Source of the DNA: Sipunculus nudus
Taxonomy: Eukaryota; Annelida; Sipuncula; Golfingiida; Sipunculidae
Direction of reading: 5' to 3'
Assembly (NCBI GenBank): GCA_026874595.1
Contig: CM049311.1
Location: 69,917,453-69,981,452, forward strand
DNA: 64,000 nt
The translations under genes were made by a program, and so were the position numbers. Below, piece by piece: positions 11,771 through 25,870 of this stretch (within the stretch, counting starts at the first letter, position 1; the number at the start of each line of letters is the position of its first letter). The notes beneath the pieces are model-generated. The model did not search any database, was not told the origin of the DNA, and saw only the letters and a program-made list of their open reading frames with translations.

Positions 11771-14679
11771 GTTAGATGTCCCCAAAATCTCCTAGACTCC
11801 TACCAAACCGAAAACTGGGTCACTGCGACTTGGTTCTTTTGAGATAATAAGGAAAAACCTCAAATTTCCATTAGAAACTTATTATCACACTTCAGGACTG
11901 CCTAATTTCAAAACCACATCTGTTTTTCTTAATATTTGTCAGAAGTATTTTCCTATATATTTCCTATATACATGCCGGAAATTAAGACTGTGTAATTTCT
12001 TTAAGTTATGGGCCCGAACATAATGGGCTTTGTAAAAAATCAGGAAAAATATTTACTCACTTAACATGAAAACTTTTGAAGCTAGAGAATTTTTTTTCAA
12101 GTATATAACTTTGTTAAATTAAGATTCAATTGTATACCCAAAATAAGATCTGAGTTTTGTCAAATATTTAATAAAAGATTGAAAATTAGGCTATTTATTG
12201 AATTTTTTCATGAGGCTCTATTGTAGTCTCTTGCTTTGTGCAGCTGCAGATGGGCCACTCTTGGTCACTCGATGACAGCTATGCCAGGGTTCCTGATTTG
12301 TTACAGTCACTGGGGGAGATCCCCTGCTGTGACAGGTGTACAGTTATTCTCATGTCAACCCCTCCCCCACCCCCAGTGAATATATAAATATACCTTTGGA
12401 TGCATGATGTGGTGTTATCTGACAAAATTGAGATTTATGATGAAGCAATAAAGAATTATGAATCGACTTTTATATTCAGATATATATGTTATATTGGAAA
12501 TGTATAGAAATATTAACTTAAAAGAAATGAGGATCTAATGCAAACATGTGTTTACTATTTTCCAGCCTCAGCAGAACTGGAGAACAGGCTTTGTTTGCCC
12601 TGAAAGTATATGCCGAAGTGTTGTTAATGCCACCCCCCCCCCCCCTTCCGGCTGCCATTGATTCCTTTGCACCTGTGCACTGGGACATTAGTTTTTATTG
12701 CACAGTTGTACAATTTATTTAATTTACAATTTAATTCGATTAGAAAAAATAAAGATTTAATTGAAACATATTCTTGCCTCAGAAGAATGGAACATAAAGT
12801 GATCAGCTCTGTCTGTCCATTATCTCTCCATTATCATTAAATATATATATTAATAATGAAATTTTTCCTATAAGCAGTGTTGATATAATTTTCATATGCT
12901 TTATGTGCATGGAGTTAAGCCATTAAAGTCTGAAATTTAAAAGCAACTTATACATTAAATATCCCTATTTTTAAAAGCAAAGTATTAAATGTCATGATTC
13001 AGTCTAACATTTTAAACTGAAGGTTTCTTAGTTTGTTGATATAGTTGGGCCATATAATTTTTTAAAAGCTTTCAAAACTTAATAACACTCACAATTTTTT
13101 GTTCTGGTTTCATCAGCTATCATTATATTTCGCCCTTGGGTATATGTGCACTGTCACCATGTTTTCATTGCCCTTTTCAACAAAGAAGGAATCGCATTCG
13201 TTATGCTATTATACTCATAAGTTGTATCATTTAATTGCACTTTGTATTTCTGGATAAGTACAAAATATATATGACCTATTTACTTTCTTTGTTAGTTGAT
13301 AAATGCACTTGATATCGTATTTAAACCATTTTGTTAAATATAATTTATAGAAAAACTGTATCTTAACCACTTTTTTTAAATAGATTAGTATGTTTAAATA
13401 ATAGGCTTTCTAATCTTTTGCTCTAAGGTTACATTTAAATATATGTTTAGTCATACTATTTAAATACCAGTTTAAATTAACCAAACGTCTTGACCCATAA
13501 TTCATATCAAAAATAAAATTCTACAAATCCATGCTATTTTGTTGTCTGCCATTTTGAACAAATATCAACCATTTCAAAACCATCTTTTCTAAGGTGATAT
13601 TCAAGTAACTGTTTTCACGTTGTCAATCTTACAGTTTCAAAAAAAAAGAATGTTATTTTCACCTGTGGTGGTTTTGGGAAGACTGAAAAGTGGTATCGTA
13701 AATGAGAATTGAGATAGCTTTAACAACTGTTATTTTGCGCAATGATGTCAACTGTCTTTCATCTCAAATAACCATCAATTGGCTGAATTGCCTACCTTGT
13801 CATACTACCGTGTTATTTTGGATCGTTTGACCTGATTCCGTCGTATCTCTAAGCACATTGGAGATATGAAGACTTTATTATAATTATGGATTCAAGCGCC
13901 TGTGATCTGATGTACTTTATAACCTCTTAGTCTTATTCCTTAGTTCCCAAGAAGTATGACGCGTATGAGAGAAAACCTGTGTTATCATGTGAGATTAATT
14001 GTTTAGTAATACTCTTTGGATCTAGGCCACAGTGTTAATACCGTGAATCAGCGCAATTAACAGATCTTAACTATTGTTCATGAGCCCGATAGATGGCACC
14101 ACTGGTTGAAAATGGCGTCTTGCACTGTTGTAAAGCACCTGTTTATTTTCCTGACGCAATTCTGGTATTTGCAGAGAATAAGTATGTACTAAAGATTCAT
14201 CAGTTTGTTTATGATAAGAGGATTCATCACATTTTATATTCACACCTCATGTACTTATGGAAATAAACAAGTGAAGTTATGCCAAGTTTTTTTCTTGTTC
14301 GTAGAGAAAACCTCCTACACTAGCAACTTTATTATCATTTGGTTATGATTCTGTAATATCCATATTTTAAGTAAAAAGCCAGGATCATCATGATTTGGAC
14401 CATATTTGAAAATAACCAAAGTTAATCGAGTGTCGTATACAGTAATGTCCAACACCCTGTACCGTTTCTTCTTACTTCCTAGTCTTCTCACTTTAAAGAC
14501 ATTATTTGTGCCATAATAATACACTATAACGTTATGTTTAGGTCTAGACACCTGAGTCATGAGGAGGTACATCTGTTTTCTTGCTAATAGCACCAAGCTA
14601 AATACATCAAAATAACTAAAAGTACAAATACACTAGGACATACAAGATCCACAAAATGGATACAGACGTCACTAAGAAT

Positions 14680-15570
14680 TAGGGTGTGCCATGTTATCGA
14701 TATATCGGTACATCGCGATACGGTAATTCGCACAGTGCGCAACGCGGTATGGTTTTCATATATCGATGTTTTTCGGAATTTTACACACTTGGCTGAAACA
14801 TATCTACTGTAGTATAAATAAGGTATATAATCACATTTTTGACATCATAATGGGTTGTGATTAGGGAAAGGCTTAAAGTGAAGCCGCCAACGTTTCTATA
14901 GACCCTCCTTGAGCCATTTAAGACCTATTAGGAAATTATCAAGTTGGCTTGATGGACCATAAACTCACGGGTCCGTCCAAGGGAATTTGATTTTCTACTC
15001 GATGATTTTGTGATACCTATAAAGAAAGAAGGGCCACAGAAAAGGAAAGAAATGCGGAACACTGTCAAAATAACAATTAATAATTATATATTAATATTCA
15101 GTCTCTGCATCATGTGTAACTGTAAAATGTCAAATGAACAGTAGTATTGATCGAGAACAGCAGCCTTACCATGTGGTACACGACTGTGACTGTGCACACC
15201 ATGTATCACACCTCTGCGTGCGAAACCACAGTCCAGATAGCTCTTATTACATTTAAGGCACAAAGATAACATTAGAAAGACTTATTTAAATTTTTCCTTG
15301 AGATATGTCAATAATACGTAAGTACTTAAGTTATTCTGTCATATTTCCTGTGTGAATTAAACTGATCTGCATTCCTTTAAGTTTGTCATTATACTATATA
15401 TAATAAAAAATTAATGGCATTTAATGTATTGTTTATAACAGAAAATACTTATTTCCTCTAATTTGTTACAATGAAAAATATCCCGATACGTAACGCATTA
15501 CGCTACTATATATTGCAAATATTGTACAACGAAAATTGTATGCTATACCCAATTCTTCCATCCACACCTC
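14680..15570. mobile_element. hAT-like relic in unit 1
   Basis: It is a copy of the element at 6850-7695, with the same ATCGATATATCG left end and GCGATAC-rich right end, plus about 50 internal bases that are replaced or missing in A0. Confidence 0.4.
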
Positions 15571-16750
15571 AATTTGGGTTACAGTAATATAACAGTAAAT
15601 CAGTATGTAACTGTAACACATAAGCGTAACAGTCATCCCCGCACATCCATGCACACCTCAATGTGTGTAACAGTAACATAACAGTCACTCAGTGTGTAAT
15701 AGTAACATAGCAATCACACCCATATACACATGCATGCCTCAATGAGTGTTACATTAACATAACAGTCACTCAGTGTGTAATAGTAAAATAGTAACATAAC
15801 AGTCACACCCACACTACCATGCACACCTCAATGTGTGTTACAGTAACATAACAGTCACTCAGTGCGAAATGGTAACATAGTAACATAACAGTCACGCCCA
15901 CACACCTATGCACACCTATATTGCAAATATTGCACTAAGAAAATTGTAGACGATATCCACTCCTACTATCCACACCTCAATTTGGGTTACAGTAACATAA
16001 CAGTAAATCAGTATGTAACTGTAACATATAAGCATAACAGTCATCCCCGCAAATCCATGCACACCTCAATGTGTGTAACAGTAACATAACAGTCACTCAG
16101 TGTGTAATAGTAACATAGCAATCACACCCACACACCCATGCATGCCTCAATGAGTGTTACAGTAACATAACAGTCATCAATGTGTAATAGTAAAACAGTT
16201 ACATAAGAGTCACGCCCACATACCTATGCAAACCTCAATGTGTGTTACAGTAACATAACAGTAACTAAGTGTGGTTTAGTAACATTGTAACATAAAAGTC
16301 GCACGAACACGACCATGCACACCTCAATATGTGTAACAGTAACATAACAGTCACTCAGTGTGTAATAGTAACACAGGAATCACACCCATACGACCATGCA
16401 CACCTCAATTTGTGTAACAGTAACATAACAGTCACTCAGTGTGTAATAGTAACATAGCAATCACACCCATACGACCATGCACACCTCAATTTGTGTAACA
16501 GTAACATAACTGTCACTTAGTGTGAAATTGTAACAGAGTAACATTACAGTCACGCCCACACACTTATGCACATCTCAATGCGTGTTACAGTAACATAACA
16601 GTCACTCAGTGTGTAATATCAACAAAGTAACATTACATTCACATCCACCCGACCAAGCACACCTCAATTTGTGTCATAGTAACATAACAGTCATTCCCTG
16701 TGTAATAGTAACATAGCAATCACACCCACACATCCATACATGCCTCAATG
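15560..16750 (+). repeat. 80-90-bp minisatellite, array 1
   Basis: It uses the same monomer as 7690-9165. It stops abruptly at the junction with unit 2. Confidence 0.9.
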
Positions 16751-19344
16751 TGAAATTTTTTTCAAGTATATAACTTTGTTAAATTAAGATTCAATTGTAT
16801 ACCCAAAATTAGATCTGAGTTTTGTCAAATATTTAATAAAAGATTGAAAATTAGGCTATTTATTGAATTTTTTCATGAGGCTCTATTGTAGTCTCTTGCT
16901 TTGTGCAGCTGCAGATGGGCCACTCTTGGTCACTCGATGACAGCTATGCCAGGGTTCCTGATTTGTTACAGTCACTGGGGGAGATCCCCTGCTGTGACAG
17001 GTGTACAGTTATTCTCATGTCAACCCCTCCCCCACCCCCAGTGAATATATAAATATACCTTTGGATGCATGATGTGGTGTTATCTGACAAAATTGAGATT
17101 TATGATGAAGCAATAAAGAATTATGAATCGACTTTTATATTCAGATATATATGTTATATTGGAAATGTATAGAAATATTAACTTAAAAGAAATGAGGATC
17201 TAATGCAAACATGTGTTTACTATTTTCCAGCCTCAGCAGAACTGGAGAACAGGCTTTGTTTGCCCTGAAAGTATATGCCGAAGTGTTGTTAATGCCACCC
17301 CCCCCCCCCCCTTCCGGCTGCCATTGATTCCTTTGCACCTGTGCACTGGGACATTAGTTTTTATTGCACAGTTGTACAATTTATTTAATTTACAATTTAA
17401 TTCGATTAGAAAAAATAAAGATCTAATTGAAACATATTCTTGCCTCAGAAGAATGGAACATAAAGTGATCAGCTCTGTCTGTCCATTATCTCTCCATAAT
17501 CATTAAATATATATATTAATAATGAAATTTTTCCTATAAGCAGTGTTGATATAATTTTCATATGCTTTATGTGCATGGAGTTAAGCCATTAAAGTCTGAA
17601 ATTTAAAAGCAACTTATACATTAAATATCCCTATTTTTAAAAGCAAAGTATTAAATGTCATGATTCAGTCTAACATTTTAAACTGAAGGTTTCTTAGTTT
17701 GTTGATATAGTTGGGCCATATAATTTTTTAAAAGCTTTCAAAACTTAATAACACTCACAATTTTTTGTTCTGGTTTCATCAGCTATCATTATATTTCGCC
17801 CTTGGGTATATGTGCACTGTCACCATGTTTTCATTGCCCTTTTCAACAAAGAAGGAATCGCATTCGTTATGCTATTATACTCATAAGTTGTATCATTTAA
17901 TTGCACTTTGTATTTCTGGATAAGTACAAAATATATATGACCTATTTACTTTCTTTGTTAGTTGATAAATGCACTTGATATCGTATTTAAACCATTTTGT
18001 TAAATATAATTTATAGAAAAACTGTATCTTAACCACTTTTTTTAAATAGATTAGTATGTTTAAATAATAGGCTTTCTAATCTTTTGCTCTAAGGTTACAT
18101 TTAAATATATGTTTAGTCATACTATTTAAATACCAGTTTAAATTAACCAAACGTCTTGACCCATAATTCATATCAAAAATAAAATTCTACAAATCCATGC
18201 TATTTTGTTGTCTGCCATTTTGAACAAATATCAACCATTTCAAAACCATCTTTTCTAAGGTGATATTCAAGTAACTGTTTTCACGTTGTCAATCTTACAG
18301 TTTCAAAAAAAAAGAATGTTATTTTCACCTGTGGTGGTTTTGGGAAGACTGAAAAGTGGTATCGTAAATGAGAATTGAGATAGCTTTAACAACTGTTATT
18401 TTGCGCAATGATGTCAACTGTCTTTCATCTCAAATAACCATCAATTGGCTGAATTGCCTACCTTGTCATACTACCGTGTTATTTTGGATCGTTTGACCTG
18501 ATTCCGTCGTATCTCTAAGCACATTGGAGATATGAAGACTTTATTATAATTATGGATTCAAGCGCCTGTGATCTGATGTACTTTATAACCTCTTAGTCTT
18601 ATTCCTTAGTTCCCAAGAAGTATGACGCGTATGAGAGAAAACCTGTGTTATCATGTGAGATTAATTGTTTAGTAATACTCTTTGGATCTAGGCCACAGTG
18701 TTAATACCGTGAATCAGCGCAATTAACAGATCTTAACTATTGTTCATGAGCCCGATAGATGGCACCACTGGTTGAAAATGGCGTCTTGCACTGTTGTAAA
18801 GCACCTGTTTATTTTCCTGACGCAATTCTGGTATTTGCAGAGAATAAGTATGTACTAAAGATTCATCAGTTTGTTTATGATAAGAGGATTCATCACATTT
18901 TATATTCACACCTCATGTACTTATGGAAATAAACAAGTGAAGTTATGCCAAGTTTTTTTCTTGTTCGTAGAGAAAACCTCCTACACTAGCAACTTTATTA
19001 TCATTTGGTTATGATTCTGTAATATCCATATTTTAAGTAAAAAGCCAGGATCATCATGATTTGGACCATATTTGAAAATAACCAAAGTTAATCGAGTGTC
19101 GTATACAGTAATGTCCAACACCCTGTACCGTTTCTTCTTACTTCCTAGTCTTCTCACTTTAAAGACATTATTTGTGCCATAATAATACACTATAACGTTA
19201 TGTTTAGGTCTAGACACCTGAGTCATGAGGAGGTACATCTGTTTTCTTGCTAATAGCACCAAGCTAAATACATCAAAATAACTAAAAGTACAAATACACT
19301 AGGACATACAAGATCCACAAAATGGATACAGACGTCACTAAGAA

Positions 19345-20235
19345 TTAGGGTGTGCCATGTTATCGATATATCGGTACATCGCGATACGGTAATTCGCACA
19401 GTGCGCAACGCGGTATGGTTTTCATATATCGATGTTTTTCGGAATTTTACACACTTGGCTGAAACATATCTACTGTAGTATAAATAAGGTATATAATCAC
19501 ATTTTTGACATCATAATGGGTTGTGATTAGGGAAAGGCTTAAAGTGAAGCCGCCAACGTTTCTATAGACCCTCCTTGAGCCATTTAAGACCTATTAGGAA
19601 ATTATCAAGTTGGCTTGATGGACCATAAACTCACGGGTCCGTCCAAGGGAATTTGATTTTCTACTCGATGATTTTGTGATACCTATAAAGAAAGAAGGGC
19701 CACAGAAAAGGAAAGAAATGCGGAACACTGTCAAAATAACAATTAATAATTATATATTAATATTCAGTCTCTGCATCATGTGTAACTGTAAAATGTCAAA
19801 TGAACAGTAGTATTGATCGAGAACAGCAGCCTTACCATGTGGTACACGACTGTGACTGTGCACACCATGTATCACACCTCTGCGTGCGAAACCACAGTCC
19901 AGATAGCTCTTATTACATTTAAGGCGCAAAGATAACATTAGAAAGACTTATTTAAATTTTTCCTTGAGATATGTCAATAATACGTAAGTACTTAAGTTAT
20001 TCTGTCATATTTCCTGTGTGAATTAAACTGATCTGCATTCCTTTAAGTTTGTCATTATACTATATATAATAAAAAATTAATGGCATTTAATGTATTGTTT
20101 ATAACAGAAAATACTTATTTCCTCTAATTTGTTACAATGAAAAATATCCCGATACGTAACGCATTACGCTACTATATATTGCAAATATTGTACAACGAAA
20201 ATTGTATGCTATACCCAATTCTTCCATCCACACCT
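19345..20235. mobile_element. hAT-like relic in unit 2
   Basis: It is a copy of the relic at 14680-15570 and virtually identical to it. Confidence 0.4.
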
Positions 20236-21416
20236 CAATTTGGGTTACAGTAATATAACAGTAAATCAGTATGTAACTGTAACACATAAGCGTAACAGTC
20301 ATCCCCGCACATCCATGCACACCTCAATGTGTGTAACAGTAACATAACAGTCACTCAGTGTGTAATAGTAACATAGCAATCACACCCATATACACATGCA
20401 TGCCTCAATGAGTGTTACATTAACATAACAGTCACTCAGTGTGTAATAGTAAAATAGTAACATAACAGTCACACCCACACTACCATGCACACCTCAATGT
20501 GTGTTACAGTAACATAACAGTCACTCAGTGCGAAATGGTAACATAGTAACATAACAGTCACGCCCACACACCTATGCACACCTATATTGCAAATATTGCA
20601 CTAAGAAAATTGTAGACGATATCCACTCCTACTATCCACACCTCAATTTGGGTTACAGTAACATAACAGTAAATCAGTATGTAACTGTAACATATAAGCA
20701 TAACAGTCATCCCCGCAAATCCATGCACACCTCAATGTGTGTAACAGTAACATAACAGTCACTCAGTGTGTAATAGTAACATAGCAATCACACCCACACA
20801 CCCATGCATGCCTCAATGAGTGTTACAGTAACATAACAGTCATCAATGTGTAATAGTAAAACAGTTACATAAGAGTCACGCCCACATACCTATGCAAACC
20901 TCAATGTGTGTTACAGTAACATAACAGTAACTAAGTGTGGTTTAGTAACATTGTAACATAAAAGTCGCACGAACACGACCATGCACACCTCAATATGTGT
21001 AACAGTAACATAACAGTCACTCAGTGTGTAATAGTAACACAGGAATCACACCCATACGACCATGCACACCTCAATTTGTGTAACAGTAACATAACAGTCA
21101 CTCAGTGTGTAATAGTAACATAGCAATCACACCCATACGACCATGCACACCTCAATTTGTGTAACAGTAACATAACTGTCACTTAGTGTGAAATTGTAAC
21201 AGAGTAACATTACAGTCACGCCCACACACTTATGCACATCTCAATGCGTGTTACAGTAACATAACAGTCACTCAGTGTGTAATATCAACAAAGTAACATT
21301 ACATTCACATCCACCCGACCAAGCACACCTCAATTTGTGTCATAGTAACATAACAGTCATTCCCTGTGTAATAGTAACATAGCAATCACACCCACACATC
21401 CATACATGCCTCAATG
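20226..21416 (+). repeat. 80-90-bp minisatellite, array 2
   Basis: It matches array 1 monomer by monomer, so the array was copied whole with its unit. Confidence 0.9.
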
Positions 21417-23999
21417 TGAAATTTTTTTCAAGTATATAACTTTGTTAAATTAAGATTCAATTGTATACCCAAAATTAGATCTGAGTTTTGTAAATTATTT
21501 AATAAAAGATTGAAAATTAGGCTATTTATTGAATTTTTTCATGAGGCTCTATTGTAGTCTCTTGCTTTGTGCAGATGCAGATGGGCCACTCCTGGTCACT
21601 GGATGACAGCTATGCCAGGGTTGCTGATTTGTTACATCCCCTGTTGTGACAGGTGTACAGTTATTCTCATGTCAACCCCTCCCCCACCCCCAGTGAATAT
21701 ATAAATATACATTTGGATGCATGATGTGGTGTTATCTGACAAAATTAAGATTTATGATGAAGCAATAAAGAATTATGAATCGACTTTTATATTCAGATAT
21801 ATATGTTATATTGGAAATGTATAAAAATATAAATTTAAAATAAAAAATGAGGATCTAATACAAACATGTGTTTACTATTTTCCAGCCTCAGCGAACTGGA
21901 GAACAGGCTTTGTTTGCCCTGAAAGTATATGCAGAAGTGTTGTTAATGCCCCCCCCCCCCCCCCCCCCCGGGGCTGCCATTGATTCCTTTGCACCTGTGC
22001 ACAGGGACATTAGTTTTTATTGCAAAGTTGTACAATTTATTTAATTTACAATTTAATTCGATTAGAAAAAATTAAGATCTAATTGAAACTATTCTTGCCT
22101 CCGAAGAATGGAACATAAAGTGATCAGCTCTGTCTGTCCATTATCTCTCCATTATCATAAAATATATATATTAATAATGAAATTTTCCTATAAGCAGTGT
22201 TGATATAATTTTCATATGCTTTATGTGCATGGATTTAAGCCATAAAAGTCTGAAATTTGAAAGCAACTTATACATTAAATATCCCTATTTTTAAAAGCAA
22301 AGTATTAAATGTCATGATTCAGTCTAACATTTTAAACTGAAGGTATCTTAGTTAGTTGATATAGTTGGGCCATATAATTTTTGAAAAGCTTTCAAAACTT
22401 AAAAACACTCACAAATTTTTGTTCTGGTTTCATCAGCTATCATTTTATTTCGCCCTTGGGTATATGTGCACTGTCACCATGTTTTCATTGCCCTTTTCAA
22501 CAAAGAAGGAATCGCATGCGTTATGCTATTATACTCATAAGTTGTATTATTTAATTGCACTTTGTTTTTCTGGATAAGTACAAAATATATATGACCTATT
22601 TACTTTCTTTGTTAGTTGATAAATGCACTTGATATCGTATTTAAACCATTTTGTTAAATATAATTTATAGAAAAACTGTATCTTAACCACTTTTTTTTAA
22701 ATAGATTAGTATGTTTAAATAATAGGCTTTCTAATCTTTTGCTCTAAGGTTACATATAAATATATGTTTAGTCATACTATTTAAATACCAGTTTAAATTA
22801 ACCAAACGTCTTGACCCATAATTCATATCAAAAATAAAATTCTACAAATCCATGCTATTTTGTTGCTGCCATTTTAAACAAATATCAGCCATTTCAAAAC
22901 CACCTTTTCTAAGGTGATATTCAAGTAACTGTTTTCACGTTGTCAATCTTACAGTTCCAAAAAAAAAAAAAAGAATGTTATATCCACCTGTGGTGGTTTT
23001 TGTAAGACTGAAAAGTGGTATTGAAATTGAGAATTGAGATAGCTTTAACAACTGTTAATTAGCGCAATGGTGTCAACTGTCTTTTATCTCAAATATCCAT
23101 CAATTGGCTGAATTGCCTACCTTGTCATACTACCGTGTTATTTTGGTTGGTTGGCCTGATTTCGTCGTATCTCTAAGCACATTGGAGATATGAAGACTTT
23201 ATTATAATTATGGATTCAAGCGCCTGTGATCTGATGTACTTTATAACCTCTTAGTCTTATTCCTTAGTTCCCAAGAAGTATGACGCGTATGAGAGAAAAC
23301 CTGTGTTATCATGTGAGATTAATTGTTTAGTAATACTCTTTGGATCTAGGCCACAGTGTTAATACCGTGAATCAGCGCAATTAACAGATCTTAACTATTG
23401 TTTATGAGCCCGATAGATGGCACCACTGGTTGAAAATGGCGTCTTGCACTGTTGTAAAGCACCTGTTTATTTTCCTGACGCAATTCTGGTATTTGCAGAG
23501 AATAAGTATGTACTAAAGATTCATCAGTTTGTTTATGATAAGAGAATCCATCACATTTTATATTTACACCTCATGTACTTATGGAAATAAACAAGTGAAG
23601 TTATGCCAAGTTTTTTCTTGTTCGTAGAGAAAACCTCCTACACTAGCAACTTTATTATCATTTGGTTATGATTCTGTAATATCCATACTTTAAGTAAAAA
23701 GCCAGGATCATCATGATTTGGACCATAATCAAAAATAACCAAAGTTAATCGAGTGTCGTATATAGTAATGTCCAACACCCTGTACCGTTTCTTCTTACTT
23801 CCTAGTCTTCTCACTTTAAAGACATTATTTGTGCCATAATAATACACTATAACGTTATTTTTAGGTCTAGACACCTGAGTCATGAGGAGGTACATCTGTT
23901 TTCTTGCTAATAGCAGCAAGCTAAATACATAAATATAACTAAAAGTATAAATACACTAGGACATACAAGATCCACAAAATGGATACAGACGTCACTAAG

Positions 24000-24895
24000 A
24001 ATTAGGGTGTGCCATGTTATCGATATATCGGTACATCGCGATACGGTAATTCGCACAGTGCGCAACGCGGTATGGTTTTCATATATCGATGTTTTTCGAA
24101 ATTTTACACACTTGGCTGAAACATATCTACTGTAGTATAAATAAGGTATATAATCACATTTTTGACATGATAATTGGTTGTGATTAGGGAAAGGCTTAAA
24201 GTGAAGCCGCCAACGTTTCTATAGACCCTCCTTGAGCCATTTAAGACCTATTAGGAAATTATCAAGTTGGCTTGATGGACCATAAACTCACGGGTCCGTC
24301 CAAGGGAATTTGATTTTGTAATCGATGATTTTGTGATACCTATAAAGAAAGAAGGGCCACAGAAAAGGAAAGAAGAGCCGAACACTGTCAAAATAACAAT
24401 TAATAATTATATATTAATATTCAGTCTCTGCATCATGTGTAACTGTAAAATGTCAAATGAACAGTAGTATTGATCAAGAACAGCGGCCTTACCATGTGGT
24501 ACACGACTGTGACTGTGCACACCATGTATCACACCTCTGCTTGCGAAACCACAGTCCAGATAGCTCTTATTACATGTAAGGCACAAAGATAACATTAGAA
24601 AGACTTATTTAAATTTTTCCTTGAGTTTTGTTAATAATACGTAAGTACTTAAGTTATTCTGTCATATTTCCTGTGTGAATTAAACTGATCTGCATTCATT
24701 TAAGTTTGTCATTATACTAAATATAAAAATAAATTAATGGCGTTTAATGTATTGTTTATAACAGAAAATACTTATTTCCTCTAATTTGTTACAATAAAAA
24801 ATATCCCGATACGTATCGCATTACGCTACTATATATATTGCAAATATTGTACTACGAAAATTGTATGCGATACCCAAGTCTTCCATCCACACCTC
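24000..24895. mobile_element. hAT-like relic in block A3
   Basis: This is the fourth copy of the relic first seen at 6850-7695. It retains the subterminal ATCGATATATCG and GCGATAC motifs. Confidence 0.4.
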
Positions 24896-25870
24896 ATTTT
24901 GGGTAACAGTAATATAACAGTTAATCAGTATGTAACTGTAACATATAAGCATAACAGTCATTCCCGCACATCCATGCACACTTTAATGTGTGTAACAGTA
25001 ACATAACAGTCACTCAGTGTGTAATAGTAACATAGCAATCATACCCACATACACATGCATGCCTCAGTGAGTGTTACATTAACATAACAGTCACTCAGTG
25101 TGTAATAGTAAAATAATAACATAACAGTCACACCCACACCACCATGCACACCTCAATGTGTGTTACAGTAACATAACTGTCCCTCAGTGTGAAATTGTAA
25201 CAGAGTAACATTACAGTCACTCACACACTTATGCACATCTCAATGTGTGTTACAGTAACATAACAGTCACTCAGTGTGTAATATCAATAAAGTAACATTA
25301 CATTTACATCCACCCGACCATGCACACCTCAATTTGTGTCATAGTAACATAACAGTCACTCACTGTGTAATAGTAACAAAGCAATCACACCCACACACCC
25401 ATGCATGCCTCAATGTGTGTTACAGTAACATAACAGTCACTCAGTGTGTAATCGTAAAATAGTAACATAACAATCACGCCTACACACCTATGCACACCTC
25501 AATGTGTAACAGTAACATAACAGTCAATAAGTGTGTACTAGTAGCACAGTAACATAACATTCACATCCATACGAACATGCACACCTGAATTTGTGTTACA
25601 GTAACATAACTGTCACTCAGTGTGTAAGAGTAACATAGTAACATAACAATCACGCTTACACAACTATGCACACCTCAATGTGTAACAGTAACATAACAGT
25701 CACTCAATGTGTAATAGTAACATAGTAACATAACAGTCACACCCACACGACCATGTGCACCTCAATGTGTGTCACAGTAACATAACAGTCACTCAATGTG
25801 TAATAGTAACATAGTAACATAACAGTCACGCCCACACATCCATGCAAATCTCAATGTGTGTTACGGTAAC
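24885..25870 (+). repeat. 80-90-bp minisatellite, array 3
   Basis: It is shorter than array 0 but ends in the same downstream sequence (ttacggtaac, then cgtctatccgtgg), which shows that arrays 0 and 3 are the original context. Confidence 0.9.

Larger units (their letters stand above)
5166..12087. repeat. Segmental duplication, left 7-kb copy (blocks A0 + B0)
   Basis: The block matches 22290-29300 in order and orientation at an offset of about 17.2 kb. A0 (5166 to about 9160) holds a hAT-like relic and a minisatellite. B0 (about 9160-12087) holds a foldback element and GTCC-rich repeats. The sequence is non-coding as far as can be seen. Short open frames shared by the copies differ mostly at amino-acid-changing sites, as expected of neutral DNA. 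Confidence 0.85.
12088..16752. repeat. 4.66-kb tandem unit 1 (L1 + A1)
   Basis: The unit starts at aatttttttcaagtatataa and ends inside the minisatellite at cctcaatgtg. It is repeated directly at 16753-21418 with only a handful of differences that I could spot: a 13 versus 14 C tract near 12632, and single bases near 12750, 12830 and 15259. It contains a splice-acceptor-like ttttccag, a C tract, a hAT-like relic (14680-15570) and a minisatellite (15560-16750). No gene is supported. Confidence 0.9.
16753..21418. repeat. 4.66-kb tandem unit 2 (L2 + A2)
   Basis: It is a nearly exact copy of 12088-16752, with the same breakpoint where the minisatellite joins a T run. Such identity means very recent duplication, gene conversion, or an assembly artefact. 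Confidence 0.9.

Noticed and set aside
12550-12660. Acceptor-like ttttccag followed by an open stretch, repeated in every unit
   Set aside because: It runs into a C tract of varying length that would shift the frame between copies, and no partner exon was found.
14315-14596. A 93-codon minus-strand frame kept in four duplicated copies (also 6484-6741, 18981-19262 and 23638-23919)
   Set aside because: Differences among the copies mostly change amino acids (for example N, D or K at the same place), as in neutral DNA. There are no splice sites or recognisable family. Sharing is explained by recent duplication.
15084-15272. A 62-codon frame repeated in all four blocks
   Set aside because: It lies inside the hAT-like relic and matches no transposase. 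Persistence is due to recent duplication.
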